Source: Epiperipatus broadwayi
Lineage: Eukaryota > Onychophora > Udeonychophora > Euonychophora > Peripatidae
Assembly: GCA_028023455.1 (NCBI GenBank)
Contig: JAQFVV010000348.1
Coordinates: forward strand, 618,001-682,000
Reading direction: 5' to 3'
Length of the DNA stretch: 64,000 nucleotides
The notes beneath the pieces were generated by a model that saw nothing but the letters and a program-made list of their open reading frames with translations, was not told where the DNA came from and searched no databases. Made by a program: the position numbers and the translations under genes. How positions within the stretch are numbered: the stretch's first letter is position 1; each line of letters starts with the position of its first letter. Positions 1-12,959 of this stretch are shown piece after piece.

Positions 1-512
1 ATTCTGAGAAAACATTTGAATGTTTTTGTCTTTGATAATTTACGATGTGTAGGGTACAATAAAATCCCATTTGCCTTTTCCATCATTTTAGCTTTGCTTT
101 GTTGATTCTAGTACATGATATAAAATTGATTGATTTTATAAACTTACAAACAGATTTACCAGATAATGCTATGATTGAATTTATTTGCTTAATGTTATAA
201 TTGTCATTCATCAATATAACAAGTCTCACTGCTATTTATTAAATTATACATTTAAGTTTATAATGAAAGAACCCAAGTTTCCCATGCTTATTATTATTAT
301 TGTAAAGCTCATACCTAGACTAACATTTGTAATAAAATTATATATGTCATTTTAAAATTCATAATCATTAATAGTTTCACAGATTATACCATCTTGTCCA
401 TGGTTGCCATAAGGTCTTATGCAATGAAAACTCACAGATTAAAATTTTGAAAGATGATAAAATTACGTATTTATATTTTGTCTAATGTACTTTCCTATAC
501 TGTTACGATGGG

Positions 513-741
513 TCTTCGCGGTGTACCTTGGCTGCGACCAGATTAGATCATAACAATTTCATGTTATATCACTAATTTTGTTTGTTGTGATCTGATCAGA
601 CTTTTTGGTTACAGTCTTTGGCATGCAATGTGGTAAGTTTAATTACTTACATCCATCACATGTGCTCCAGATTTTGGTTACTATATATATATATATATCA
701 CATGATGCTCCAGATTTTGGTTACTATATATATATATATTG
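513..741. repeat. Subterminal-type repeats next to (TA)n
   Basis: Two tandem copies with a 43-bp period (from 663 and from 706) each read TGCTCCAGATTTTGGTTAC followed by a (TA)n run. A third related block near 595-613 also ends in TTGGTTAC. The same arrangement, a GATCCAG-type box, then GGTTAC, then (TA)n, forms the right end of the giant palindrome at 56951-56987. The second TA run here ends in TTGTGATG, close to the TTGTGACC found at the palindrome centre. I infer a terminus of the same repeat family. Confidence 0.45.
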
Positions 742-2610
742 TGATGATCGCACATGCTGCAATCACACATATATATTTAATATTAAGTAATATTAAATAT
801 TATAGTTTTTTTTTGAAATATACAAATAAGTAAAGAATTATAACTAATGAAAAAAAGAATGCCTTAATTACTATAAGGATATAAAGAGAGGGAACGGAAT
901 CGAACAAGATTCCTATCTTTTACCCTCCAAAGTTCAGATTTTGGGAAAAACAGAAATATTAAAGTTAGAAAATATAAGAGTCAGACGTTTAGTTTAAGTT
1001 TAAAAAATGCTGAAAGGCAATATAAATAAAATGGGAACTCAAATGATTTAAAAAAGTAACAATTGGGGAATTTTAAATAAAATTATAAGTAAAATTAGAA
1101 TACAATAAAAGATAAAGATCTGTTCTGCAAAGTACACATTTGACGAAATGAAATATATATGTGAATGTGTGTATAAAGAGGGAAAAGGTTTACTGCATGT
1201 TAAAATGAGAATAATTTTAGTAATAAAAAAAAATTAATATAAATGAATGTAAAACACTATGTTATAAAATAGTATGAAATTAAAGGAAATTGTGTATAAG
1301 TTATAGAAAACATTTTAAAGTTAAAGGTGTGAAAGAAAACCTACTAACAAGAGATCAAGATAAGCAAAGGATTTGAAATAAAAATAAAAATTAATTAAAG
1401 TTAGTTCATGTGGAGACTTTGGAGAGAGCACTAGTTGTTTTTTTTTGAGAAGAAGTAGAGATAAGAACTTAGTGAGAAGCAGACATTAAAAAAAAATAAA
1501 AAAGAAAGCTGAGTAAATGACAATTTTTGTAGAATACTTACAAACTGAATGAATACAAAACTAATCTACAATGCAAGTGAATTTTCAAGAATGTGTGGCT
1601 AAGGGCCATCACGGTCGCTGGTTGATCCAAACATACCATGCTTGTATGATCACATCACCATGAAACAACTGCCAGTGTAGCACCTGCCTGATGATCTGTC
1701 TGCCATGCCATTAACACCCTAGGATTGTGAAGTCACTACGTGTAGAAGAAGAGATCCCATAAACAAAAACCAAACTGAAGAAGTGGAGGAATTCCACATG
1801 ATGGTCGACAGGACAGTAGTTAACATCGAAAAAAAAGAAAACCTAGGTAAAGTAAATCACAGATCAATATATAACATGCATGCTCATACCCTTCACATTA
1901 AAAGCAATTCCAATTATTTAATGAGATAGACATTAAGTAGACTCTTTAATAATACTTAGAATGAACGATTATAAATGGATACTTTATTCCAATAGATTAA
2001 AGACATTTATAGGATTTAACACATATATCTAAGTGTAGTATTACATTTAAATGAGTTTATTGTAATTTAAATATTTTATGTAATTTTTTATTGTTTTATT
2101 ATAATAGTAAATGTTTCATTAATTATTTTATCTGTATCATCTTGTTTCTTTGCCATTCCTATAGTTTAATATACCCAGAGGGTTTAGTTATAATTATTAC
2201 TCCATTTGAGTACTAAGTAACACATGAGGATAATTGTACAGTATTACTAATCCCATTAAATTTACAATTTATCCAAGTGCTGTAATTCTTTAATAATTAC
2301 AGCAGTCAAGAGATGTCTGGTCAGGAAAAATAACTTTGTGGCCATATTCGTATGGTTACAGGTTCGATCAAGTATGGATATAATTTCATTTATGTCTATA
2401 TGTTCCCTTTGCTTGTGGTAACAGAAGGTAGATGATTTGAATTTAAGAATACTTATCTCTCAATATCAATAGCATAATACAATTCCATTACATTTTTGGG
2501 GGCCAGTACAGGATTGATTTAAAAATCTCCTGGAGAGTTCTAAATCATCAACAATGAGTCTCATAAAAATCCACCTTTCTGTTAGAATATATTGTACTGT
2601 ATTTTATTCT

Positions 2611-3501
2611 AGTTCTTAGATTTTTGTTCCTGAAATAAAGCAATTCAAAATAAATATTCAGTGTTGAAGAAATTATGCAGAGCATGCCAAACTACTCTCA
2701 CCAATATGTTAAATCATACTAAAATGTATGATTAGAAGAGTTCATTTGCTGTTGCTTTTTGCCTAATATCATGAATTACCCCAAGTGAAGCCATCTATTA
2801 AATCTGAAACCACAGAATATTTACAAAAATATTGAATAGCAGATCCCTCCCAAGATAAACTCATACATTGGTAAATTATATATGATATATGAACAGTTAA
2901 ACTTACCGGTAAGAAATTTTATTTATTCAAATATCAGTGATGACTTTCTCTTGAATTCTTAGTGTGATAAACTGTCATCTTGAGTTGTATCAATTAAAAT
3001 AAAATCTTATCAGTAGTTTTAATCTGTATTTATTTCTCTTATATGTTATTCTCTCAATAATAATATAAATATTTCATTTTGTATCAATAAATTTAAATAT
3101 AACTTACATTGATATTTAGTTGTTGATTATTAATTGTCTAAATTCATTTAAAATTAACCATTATTATAATTTGATTAAATAAATTGCTGATGCTGTACTT
3201 GAAAACACAATCCTCCAGATATTTCAAATAATTTTATTGTGAGTAAATAAATAGGTGGGATTTGGCCAGTGGATTCTTACATAGAATCCTGGTGCCTTTT
3301 CAAATAAATTAAAAACTTTTTTCCTCTCTATTATTCAACTTTAGTTATGTTTAGTGGGTTGTGTGACCAGGAAAAATAACTGCATACAATAAAATTCACT
3401 GAAATTTTCTGATGAAAATTTATCAAATTGAATCTAATTTGGTCACTGAGTATGAGATAATTAACTCATAAAAACCCTAATTATACCATGGACATTACAA
3501 T
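2611..3501. repeat. Direct repeat copy A (~890 bp)
   Basis: This block and 3870-4765 are near-identical direct copies. Both start at AGTTCTTAGATTTTTGTTCC and end at CCATGGACATTACAAT, with scattered substitutions and small indels between. No coding frame, long terminal inversion or poly(A) tail is evident, so element type is unknown. It could be a segmental duplication or two insertions of one non-autonomous element. Confidence 0.8.
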
Positions 3502-3869
3502 GGCACCCAATGTGGGGTTTTGACAATAACCATGTCCTGAGATAGGAATAAAATGATAGGATAATAAATGTTAAATATAAGTGTTTCAAAAAAACGTTTT
3601 GTGGGGTTTTTTTTAAAATAGAAGTATATGAAATTGAGAAGTGGAAAAGATATGCAAAATATGGTAGAAGACAAAAAAGAATTGAAAGAAGGCATGGAAA
3701 CATTAGTGAAAAGGCTATTATATAAAGCAATAAATGAATTCAAAGAAGATATGAAGACTTTGTGAGCTAAATTACATTAAATTTAGTGTAAATTAACAGG
3801 TGTCAACAGGAGTTGTGCAGAGAGACAAAAAAATCATGACTATAAAAAGAAAAACACATCATGCATCAG
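3502..3869. other. Spacer between the two direct repeats
   Basis: A 368-bp spacer separates the two copies. Its + strand carries a lysine/glutamate-rich stretch (about 3615-3765), and the minus strand carries two overlapping open frames. The bias is explained by purine-rich DNA and no family was recognised. The reading frames are not supported as genes. Confidence 0.4.
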
Positions 3870-4765
3870 AGTTCTTAGATTTTTGTTCCTGAAATAAAGC
3901 AGTTCAAAATAAGTATGCAGCATTGAAGAAATTATGCAGAGTGTGTCAAACTACTCTCACCAACATGTTAAATCATAATAAGATGTGTGAGTAGAGGAGT
4001 TCATTTGCCAGTGTTGCTTTTTGCCTGATGTCATGAATTATCCTAAGTGAAGCCATCTATTAACTCTGAAACCATGGAATATTTATTTACAAGAATATTG
4101 AACAGCATATCCCTACCAAGATAAAACCATGCATGGTAAATTATATAATATGATGTATGAACAGTTAAACTTACTGATAAGAAACTTTATTCAAATATCA
4201 GTGATCACTTTCTCTTAAATTATAAGTGCGATAAACTGTCATCTCAAGTTGTATCAACTAAAATAAAATCTTATCAGTAGTTTTAATCCCTAATTATTTC
4301 TCTTATATGTTAGTCTCTCAATAATAATATAAATATTTCATTATGTATCAATAAATTTAAATATAACTTACATTGATATTTAGTTGTTGATTATTAATTG
4401 TCAAATTCATTTAAAATTAACCATTATTATAATTTGATTAAATAAATTGCTGATGCTGTACTTGAAAACACAATCCTCCAGATATTTCAAGTAATTTTAT
4501 TGTGACTAAATAAATAGATGGGGTTTCACCAGTGGATTCTTACATAGAATTCCTGCCTTTTTATATAAATTAAAAGCTGTTTTTCTCTTCTCTATTATTC
4601 AACTTTAGTTATGTTTAGCAGGTTGTGTGACCAGGAAAAATAACTGCATTCGATAAAATTCACTGAAATTTTCTGATGAAAATTTATCAAATCGAATGTA
4701 ATTTGGTCACCGAATATGAGGTAATTAACTCATAAAAACACTAATTATACCATGGACATTACAAT
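3870..4765. repeat. Direct repeat copy B (~896 bp)
   Basis: This is the second copy of the block at 2611-3501, in the same orientation. It breaks off at a short (TA)n tract (4763-4780). See copy A for shared ends. The two copies differ at roughly one base in ten to twenty by eye, so the duplication is not recent. Confidence 0.8.
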
Positions 4766-7700
4766 ATATATATATATATATTAAAGTTTTATTATCTAAG
4801 TAATATGTGGTTCTAGTATAGTTTAAAAGTTAAAATTGATTATTTGTTAGTTTGTTTAATGAGGTTAATTTAATTTTTTTTTTAATTATAATTATCAGAC
4901 TTTTTCAATCAAATATCAATTTTTAGTATCTATAGAGACATATTAGTCCATAGATAAAGGTGGATAAAAAGATTGCTTTGATAAACATATTTAGATTTTG
5001 ATATTGTTTAAATGTGTACTGTTTTCATATATATATATATATATATATATTGAACCAGGTGGCAGAAAATCAGTGATTATATATTTTAAAACTCGATTTT
5101 AACTCAGGCCACCTTCTCATTATTGCAGCAGACTAGTCCTTCAAGCAGAGAAGTACAATACCAAAGTTAGATGAAACACCAACAGTACCTATAACCAGAC
5201 CAAGGCTATACAAAGTATAACCTATGATCACATTTCCATGCTATAACACTTCTTCTTTGCTAGATTCAAACACCTGCCATCCAAAGCATTTTCTTTGTTT
5301 TGAGGTTTAACCTCAGGTGCCAACTAACCACAGATTATACAGTCAGCATGTCCAGATCACAAGTATATAATCCAGCAATTGATATATCTCCAATCTAGCT
5401 CTTTTTCTCTATTGTGAGGGGAAATCTTTGACACACTAGCCTGATACTTATAATTAACTATAACTTAACCTATTAGTGATGCAGTTATAAGAGAGAATCA
5501 ATCATACAACAATTAAGGAAATATTTTATTTACACACACTCATTATTATAATATATAATAGAAATTTACCTATATGGATACACACATTAAAAGTCAATAT
5601 TGAATTTATGGAGGCAACATTAAAGATTACATTGGCTATAGCAATTAAAGTCCATTAAAGTCTTTCATGCACATAAATGTTTAAATCTTTAGAATGGGAT
5701 AATAAGGATATTTACTTAGGATTTTCAATAGCACAACACACTTTCATGGATACTGTTTTTTGCTTGTTTACTGATTTGTTGATTAGCAACCAGTTGGTCT
5801 TTTCTTTCCATTGATGGTTTTACTTATTGATTTTCCAGTTTACCATGAAGGAGACAGATTTTCAGTAGTTCACAGATAGCAAGGCAGGCATGAGTTCCAA
5901 GTGGAAAGCATCTATGGTACTAAAAACTGGGATCGAAGGCTATCCACACACTTGTTGTTTAGTACTGCATGCTGCTACATCAGCCTTCAGTTGATATTGG
6001 TAGATACATACACATGGTGGAAATGTTGATGGCTTTTTGTTGTCTTCTCTTCTTTGAAAGTTTATAAGACAGCAGTGCTGAGTGATAATTTTGCTGTGTC
6101 TGAAATAATCTGACTGGCAATAGTAATGATAATGAATTAATTGCTCATTCTTTTTATATGCTTCCTTTCTATTTATCATACTTCAATCTGGTTTAATTAA
6201 TTTTATATTTCCTTAATTTTGTATTCCATTTTAATCCAATTTCTTGTTTAGATTAATATAATAATAATGTTCATTTTCCTTTGTTTTTTTAATTAGTACA
6301 AATGGTAGTTATTTTTTTTTTATTTTTTTTTTATCAGCCAAGTAATCTTTAATGAATTGAAAATTTAAACCTTTTTTTTTACAAATTATATTTTAGTTCA
6401 ATTTCATTTTTACATTTTTCTCAATTTTTTTTAGATTTATAAAAAGGGAGAGCTAACTTAGAATTAATTCCCCACCCCCCTCCTATTTTCTCATTAATCC
6501 TTAGTGAGGTTTCAATGCTCATCCATGTCAACCACTTTAGGTCCCTTGAAATCGGTCACTTTTTGAGTTACGGTGATGATTTTATGCTTGTTTGAAAGCT
6601 TAGAAAAAGTTCCATAAGATGCTGCCCTCTTTTAAATTATTTTACAAGTAAAAAATCAATAAAAGGGATGTTTTAAGTCTAATAAAAGGAGGAGGCCATC
6701 CATTCTTAATGCTGATTGGCTGATGATTATTTGGTCAAAAAAAGACCGCCAATAAATAATTTTCACCGCTGAAAATGAAAATATATGTTTTAGAATGTTT
6801 TTTATATTATTTTTCATACAGAGTATAAATTATTTTCATAAAATCTGCTGAAAATATAGTTATTTTACAAAAGTAGTAAGGTTTTATTAAAAACATGTAT
6901 ACTTTACATGAAATAAATTGAAAAAGAAACCAGTGGATGCAATAATTTTGATATGCCTGTCAAAAGTTTAGATTGCCCCAAGCTGTTTATTTGATTTTCA
7001 AACAAAGATTAATGTTTTAGAATATTTTTCTGGCATTTATTTACATATTATAATGTATTTGGTAAAATGTGCTGAAAATATAATTATTTTTAGAAAAATG
7101 TTAAGATTTTACTAAAAAATTCTTAACTTTTATAATAATGTAAATTAAGGAGGGACACCAATGATGTTTACATGAAATGTAATTTGCTACGATCTTTTTA
7201 TTTTTTCCGTTATTGAATATTTTTATAATTATAAATAAAAATATATTTTTGAAAAAAACTTTTGTCTACTTTCATAATCTGACAAATTATTAATATACTT
7301 TTTGCAAATGAAACTAAAATGAATATAATATTAAAAGATTAATATATTTTTATCACTGAGTTTGTGAATTGACCAATTAAAAGTTCAGAGTTTTACCTTA
7401 CTCGGCCAATAAATAAATTGATCAATTTAAGAGTTAATATTAAAACTCTCTTTTATTTTTTTTAATACATATTAATTTACATATAAATTAAATTTCATTT
7501 CTGCAAAATAATTTTTAAAACTATGGCTCATTCTTTTAAGATATTATATTAAATTATTTAACATTTCTAAAATATTAAATACCTTTATTAAACAATTTAA
7601 AGTACTTTTAATAATGTAAAATATTAATTTTAAAGCAAAAATATTATTGAAACAATACAATAACTTTAATTGTTACTTCTAAAATATCTACAAATATTAA

Positions 7701-8185
7701 TTTGCAACATTTAAAATGTGTCTAATTTTATATGTAAAACTACAAATCAATGTTTGTGTCTACAAACACGAAAGCTCACATACTAACACAAACACCTTTA
7801 AGACATGTGACATTTTTGGAATATTCTAGAATAATATTTAATTATAATTTAAATAATAACTTAACAAATAATTATTTAAAATACATTATATAATATCTAA
7901 TACTGGCATTAGACATGTTTTATTATTGTATCAATTAAATATAATATTACTTAATTTTACCCTTTAAAGAACATATGATATATTGCTTTTATTATTTAAA
8001 TTACACTAAAATAACTTTAATAATATTTAAAAAATCTCTTTCCAAACTTCTATTTAGTGAGTTTGAACCTACTCTAGTTATAAAATCACTATATAATAGT
8101 ATAAACCATTATAAATTTACATTTTTTAAAAAATAGTTACATTCTAAGCTCTATTTAAAATGACTGTACTAAGTACATGGACGCA

Positions 8186-8223
<38 letters not shown>

Positions 8224-8236
8224 ATGCGTGTGTGTG
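8186..8236. repeat. Compound (TA)n(TG)n microsatellite
   Basis: About eleven TA units run into about ten TG-type units with one CG interruption. It is simple sequence with no function inferred. Confidence 0.9.
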
Positions 8237-10432
8237 CATGTACTTTTGAATTTTAATCTTGTATATAATATGAAAACTATATTTTTATAAATATAATTTT
8301 TAAAAACTTTTTTACACCTAACATGTATAAATTTATGCTCATATATGCATTTTTAATGACCAGTAACCAAAAATGATCTTCAGAACATAATTAATATTTT
8401 GAACATTATCTAGAAAGATTTGAGTTTTAAATACTTAATGTTTAAATGATGAAAAAAATCTTCAGAAACTTTTAGTTTGGATGGTTATGAGTTTGAGCAT
8501 ATTAATCAATTTAATGTGTTGATAACTTTTTAGATAGAAAGGCAGGTTTGTATTTCTGAGACGCAACAAGATAACCAAATAAGATGCCATTAAATCTATT
8601 ATTACAAAGTTTCATCTTCCTAATTGGTATAGAAAGCAAATAAATGATGAGACAATGACTTCATAAAAATGCATTTTAGAATGAACTTTAAAATGATTGT
8701 GGGATAGAAGCCAAAATGGTTTAAACAAATAGAATATGAATTACTTTAAGACAGGATAGAATACAATATAAATTTATAATTAAATGTAGTGCTGACACAT
8801 CTTTGAAAAATTGAAATTCCTTGCAAGAGAAATTAAAAAAACATCCAGAATGTAATGGATGTAAATGTTTTGATGTATACTGATTGCAAGACTCGTCTTT
8901 AATTTTTTTTACTTTCTATCTTTGTTCTTCTTTTATATATTTTCTACTTATAGTTGTTTATGAATCATTGCTAATATCTTCAAAAATATTGCATTCACCA
9001 TGGAAAATATTAATGCAATACTGAGTTTTTTGGAAATAATATTGAATTTATCACATTATCAAGTACAGTGTGTCTAATTTGTTGATGAGCCATTACAATA
9101 TTAACAGGTTTTATATTTCAGAAACTCAAAAAGATTGAGAACCACAGCTCCAGAGAACACAGACAAATAGAATTATTTTCCTTTTTAATATCAGATGAAC
9201 GAAAATTTAATATCCCAGAAATATTATTGATATATGATGTCTTATTCATGTTCAGTCTGTAAAGCATCAAGATAATACACATATTAAATGTTGCTTATAA
9301 TTATACTACAAATCCTTATCTTGCAATAATTCTGAAATCAAAGCCATATGTTTACATTAAAAATGATATATGAAAATTTATCTCAATTTTTTTTGGTGCT
9401 TTGATTTGAATGCAAAAAAATTAAAGGAATAGATAGGCTTTAAATATCCTATCGTAAAAACATGATCATTTGGTGATTTTATTAATGCAAAATGTTTTCA
9501 GTTCGAAGGTAATGTTTAAATAAAAAATCTTAATTTTCTTCTGATTTGAGTTATTGTAGATATGCTTTTATGACTTCATATTAAATAATAATATTAAAAT
9601 ATGCAGCATTATAAAATGTAAAATCTTTAATACTATTGAGTACAATGAAAATTAATACCATGGCTTTCTCGAGATCGATTAAAGTTTACTATTCATATGC
9701 TTCAAAAGTTTGTTGCCATCATCTATATTGATTTTCACATAATTTTTTAAAAAAATGAAATTTTACATATTTAAAAATTAACAGCTTGTTTTTTTTTTTT
9801 GATAGTAGAGAAACCTGGATTTAAATAAAAATAAATTCTTTTCGTTATAAAAATTATCTTAAAAACATGACATTTGAGGCAAATTTAAGATAATTTTCTT
9901 GGGAAAAGAATTAAAATCATATAACAGCTACTAATTTTTTTTAAAAATTTCAATTAAGCAAAATTTGTTTTTAAATGTTTTAAATGAAGAATGATAATAT
10001 TGGTAATATAATTTAAATATTTTAATGCTTTATATTCATATAAATTAAATATAGTAATGGTAAAAAAAATATTTAAAACACTAAATAAAACCTTGATGTA
10101 CTTTTGATGCCAAGCATCCATTTTAAACACAAATGGTATGATCAAAATAAAAAAAGCAATTACAAACTTATATATTAAAAAGAATAAATAACTTTCACAT
10201 TAAATGTTCATATTTCTCTTTTTATTTTGAGTTTAACATTTGTTTTTTAAAAGGTGTTTGACATTGAAAATGCATTAAGGTTATATTTAATATTAATAGT
10301 TTTTTCTATACAAAAAGCAGTTAATACATTTATTTTAGTAATGGAATTATTATAGTTTATATGCATCTTTAAATAATTATATATTTAAAATATTTGCCAT
10401 TCATAGCTAATTTTTAATGTTCTTGTTTTAAG

Positions 10433-10590
10433 GAATAAAGTAAATGAAGAAGTTTGGCACTTTTTATTAACAGGAGGTGTAGCTTTAGATAATCCTTATC
10501 CAAACCCTGCAAGTAGCTGGCTTTCCGATAAATCTTGGGCCGAGATCGTCAGAGCATCACAACTTAAACCATTTTATAATTTTTATCGAG
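10433..10590 (+). CDS. Axonemal dynein heavy chain, internal exon 1 of 6 seen
   Basis: The exon is bounded by acceptor TTGTTTTAAG and donor GTAAAA. It opens with the last base of a split codon and closes with the first base of the next, giving 52 full codons. The peptide contains WHFLLTGG, then DNPYPNP and WLSDKSWAEIVRAS. This series is characteristic of axonemal dynein heavy chains just ahead of the AAA6 module, where the FLLTGG and W-L-x-x-K-x-W elements are conserved. The protein is the motor subunit that hydrolyses ATP and walks on microtubule doublets in cilia and flagella. By remembered similarity it sits in the inner-arm DNAH3/7/12 group, and I cannot choose between the paralogues. The preceding exon is not in the window. 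No stops or frameshifts are present, so the gene looks functional. Confidence 0.93.
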
Positions 10591-11225
10591 GTAAAAAAAA
10601 AATTAATATAAATATATAATTAACAAAATTAATAATTAAAAAAAGCAGTAATATTTGCTGTTCTACTAGAAAGATGCACACATTATTATTAATGTGTATA
10701 GTTTTTTAATCTTTGTTTTTCAACTAACCATTTATTTTGATTTCTGAAAGATGTCATCTTTTTTAATAATGCGATTCTAGTAATATCCATATGTATATAG
10801 TTTGTGTATAAAGATATTCAGGTGTATATATGTGGTTCGATCAAACATAGTAAATTTATTATATACTGAAGTATTCATATAAATGCAAATTAAAAATATG
10901 TAAATACATGAATGGAGTATGTATATTAATATGCATATATATAATAGTTGGGTGTGTGTATATATATATCATTTTCAACCAATAGTTTTTCTAAGTTTAA
11001 TCCAATTTCTTCAGTCTATAACGTTTATTGTACAAATTATACCATTAAATTTTATTTTTCATCTATCCCTTTTACATGTGGATTTTTATATTGTCTAGAG
11101 ATCCAGTGTAAAACTGTAATTGTTCAGTCTATTATCATCTCTTTTTGCAATAAGTCCAATAAGCTCTATTTCATTCTTTTAGTTCTTAAATGATGACAAT
11201 GATACCTATTTGAGCTGTTGGTATG

Positions 11226-11329
<104 letters not shown>

Positions 11330-11680
11330 CACATTCAACCACCTACTAGTTAAGCTTATGTTTTCAATGGGTTTGATTTGGTGGTGTAGATAAATAAAGC
11401 TGGTCTCGATAAGATTGTAAGCTATCCTTATATTATAAATTAAAAGAAAGTTTATGATTTCTAACATGCAAAAAACATATTTCAAAGCAGTATTCCAACT
11501 ATAGTTTCTAAGCTGCTCAATTTTTATTATGGAAACAGTTCAAATTTTCATTGAAAATACTATTAGAAACAATTGAACTAGATTTTAGAATATATCTTTG
11601 CAATTTTAAAAACTGTATATTAAATGTATTAAATATATAAACACCTGGCTGTGAAGTAGTTACCAAATTTACATGATTCT

Positions 11681-12278
11681 TGCTGTATTGGCACATGTAT
11701 ATTTTATTTGTAGTTTAAATAAAATTATATGTGTAGATTTAGGAAATCTGACATTCTAGAATATTCCAAAAAAGAATTAAATAATTAGTATGCAGGAAAG
11801 AAACTAATTGCTGAAAATGCATGTTATGAAAAGTTCATTTTATGCAAATTAACAAAGCTGATAAAAAGTCTGCAGAAAAATTGAGTGAGATGAGAAATAA
11901 AATTGTGTGTTAAAACTAGTGGAAAGACAAACTAATGAAAGTGAAGTTGTTTTGGGAATTAATAAAGTATAGCTCTAGTCAAGAATCTAATTGGGCTATC
12001 TCTGAATTAATGTGTGTGAGCAATAAGGTGCTTACAGATATATAGAGTTACAAAACTACTGAGCTAAAGAGATTTTACAGATATTAAATCTTTGAAGTTA
12101 ACAAGATTTATAAGTGATCTTATAGCAAATTAACAAGTTGAATTACTAATATCTTACTAATATCATTATTATTACTTACAATAAATAAACTATTGAAGTT
12201 TTATTTGTTTTGTTGTTTCTTTTATTTATAATTATAATTATCCAGCTGCCTACTGACTACATGGCCTTGGATATATTA
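11681..12278 (+). repeat. 5' LTR
   Basis: It is collinear with 14273-14875 over its whole length. Shared stretches include TGCATGTTATGAAAAGTT, GCTGATAAAAAGTCT, AATGTGTGTGAGC and ATAATTATCCAGCT. It is followed by the candidate primer-binding site TGGTTCAG at 12281. Confidence 0.85.
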
Positions 12279-12415
12279 TTTGGTTCAGTCGACAGTGCAT
12301 GAGAACACACTTGTCTATATTACTTCCATATAAAAGTAGAACGAAAAATGACTATTTGGACAACATAAAATTTATTGTGAACTAAAGTATATGAATTAAA
12401 GATATAATAAAGAGG

Positions 12416-12764
12416 AAATGGCTACCAGGAATAATTACAAAATTAATATCTGAACAAATACACAAAATAAGGTTAGAAGATGCCAGAGTATTTAAACATC
12501 ATATCAACCATATTAAAGAATGGAGAATAGAACCATTAGAAGATATAGTGATTATTCTGAACTCAGAGAAAGTAAATCAAACTGATATTTCTGCTGAAAC
12601 TGAAATAAAAACTCCAGTTAGCTCTTCCATTCAGGAAGAAGCTATCAAAATCATTACTGAGGGAGGAGAAAACACCATGGACTATGGAGATAGAGGAAGA
12701 AAATAGAACCTCAACAAGGCCTATTCAAGTATGTAATAAACCAATAAAGTTACATTGTAAATAA
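12416..12764 (+). pseudogene. Integrase C-terminal relic of the LTR element (end of pol)
   Basis: In frame from 12419 the + strand reads WLPGIITKL, then a K-[IV]-R-L-E-D-A-R-V stretch, then FKHHINHI. This is the pattern W-x-x-G-x-[IV]...L-x-D-G-R-[VS]-x-[RK]-H-x-[DN]-H-I that ends Ty3/gypsy integrases and carries the last integrase beta-barrel. A serine/threonine-rich tail follows. After an apparent frame slip near 12700 it ends in an arginine/threonine-proline tail and a stop at 12762-12764. It lies only about 140 bp after the 5' LTR, so protease, reverse transcriptase and RNase H regions are gone. It is not an active gene. Confidence 0.7.
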
Positions 12765-12959
12765 AAGCAAAATTAAGAAAATTTATTTGTAATAGATGTA
12801 ATATGTGCACTTATATGCATTAACAGAGAAGTTTATTAGTTCTATAAAAATTATATGGCTGAGTACTTTTGAGAACTTATAACATTCTCATATTCATAGC
12901 AAGATAAAGTTATACAGTTAATGGAATTCAAATTTATTTAAATTATAATGTTAATTATT

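Larger units (their letters stand above)
1..10432 (+). other. 5'-most intron of the dynein gene (partial)
   Basis: No dynein exon or other gene was recognised upstream of the acceptor at 10431-10432, so the stretch is read as intron continuing beyond the window start. It holds the TTGGTTAC/(TA)n repeats near 600-740, the duplicated ~890-bp blocks and simple repeats, listed separately. From 741 to 2610 I see only AT-rich DNA, with a less AT-rich patch at about 1590-1860 of unknown origin. From 4766 to 10432 there is AT-rich sequence, (TA)n at 5027-5051 and a (TA)n(TG)n tract at 8186-8236. An open frame on the minus strand at 5940-6179 matches nothing I recognise. Confidence 0.6.

Noticed and set aside
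605-833. Two overlapping + strand open frames
   Set aside because: They read through (TA)n tracts and duplicated repeats, with no protein family likeness.
898-930. Possible tRNA box B (GTTCGATTCC on the minus strand)
   Set aside because: No matching D-arm, anticodon arm or acceptor stem was found.
3461-3743. Minus-strand open frames between the direct repeats
   Set aside because: Phe/Leu/Ser-rich translation of the complement of purine-rich DNA, with two overlapping frames and no domain.
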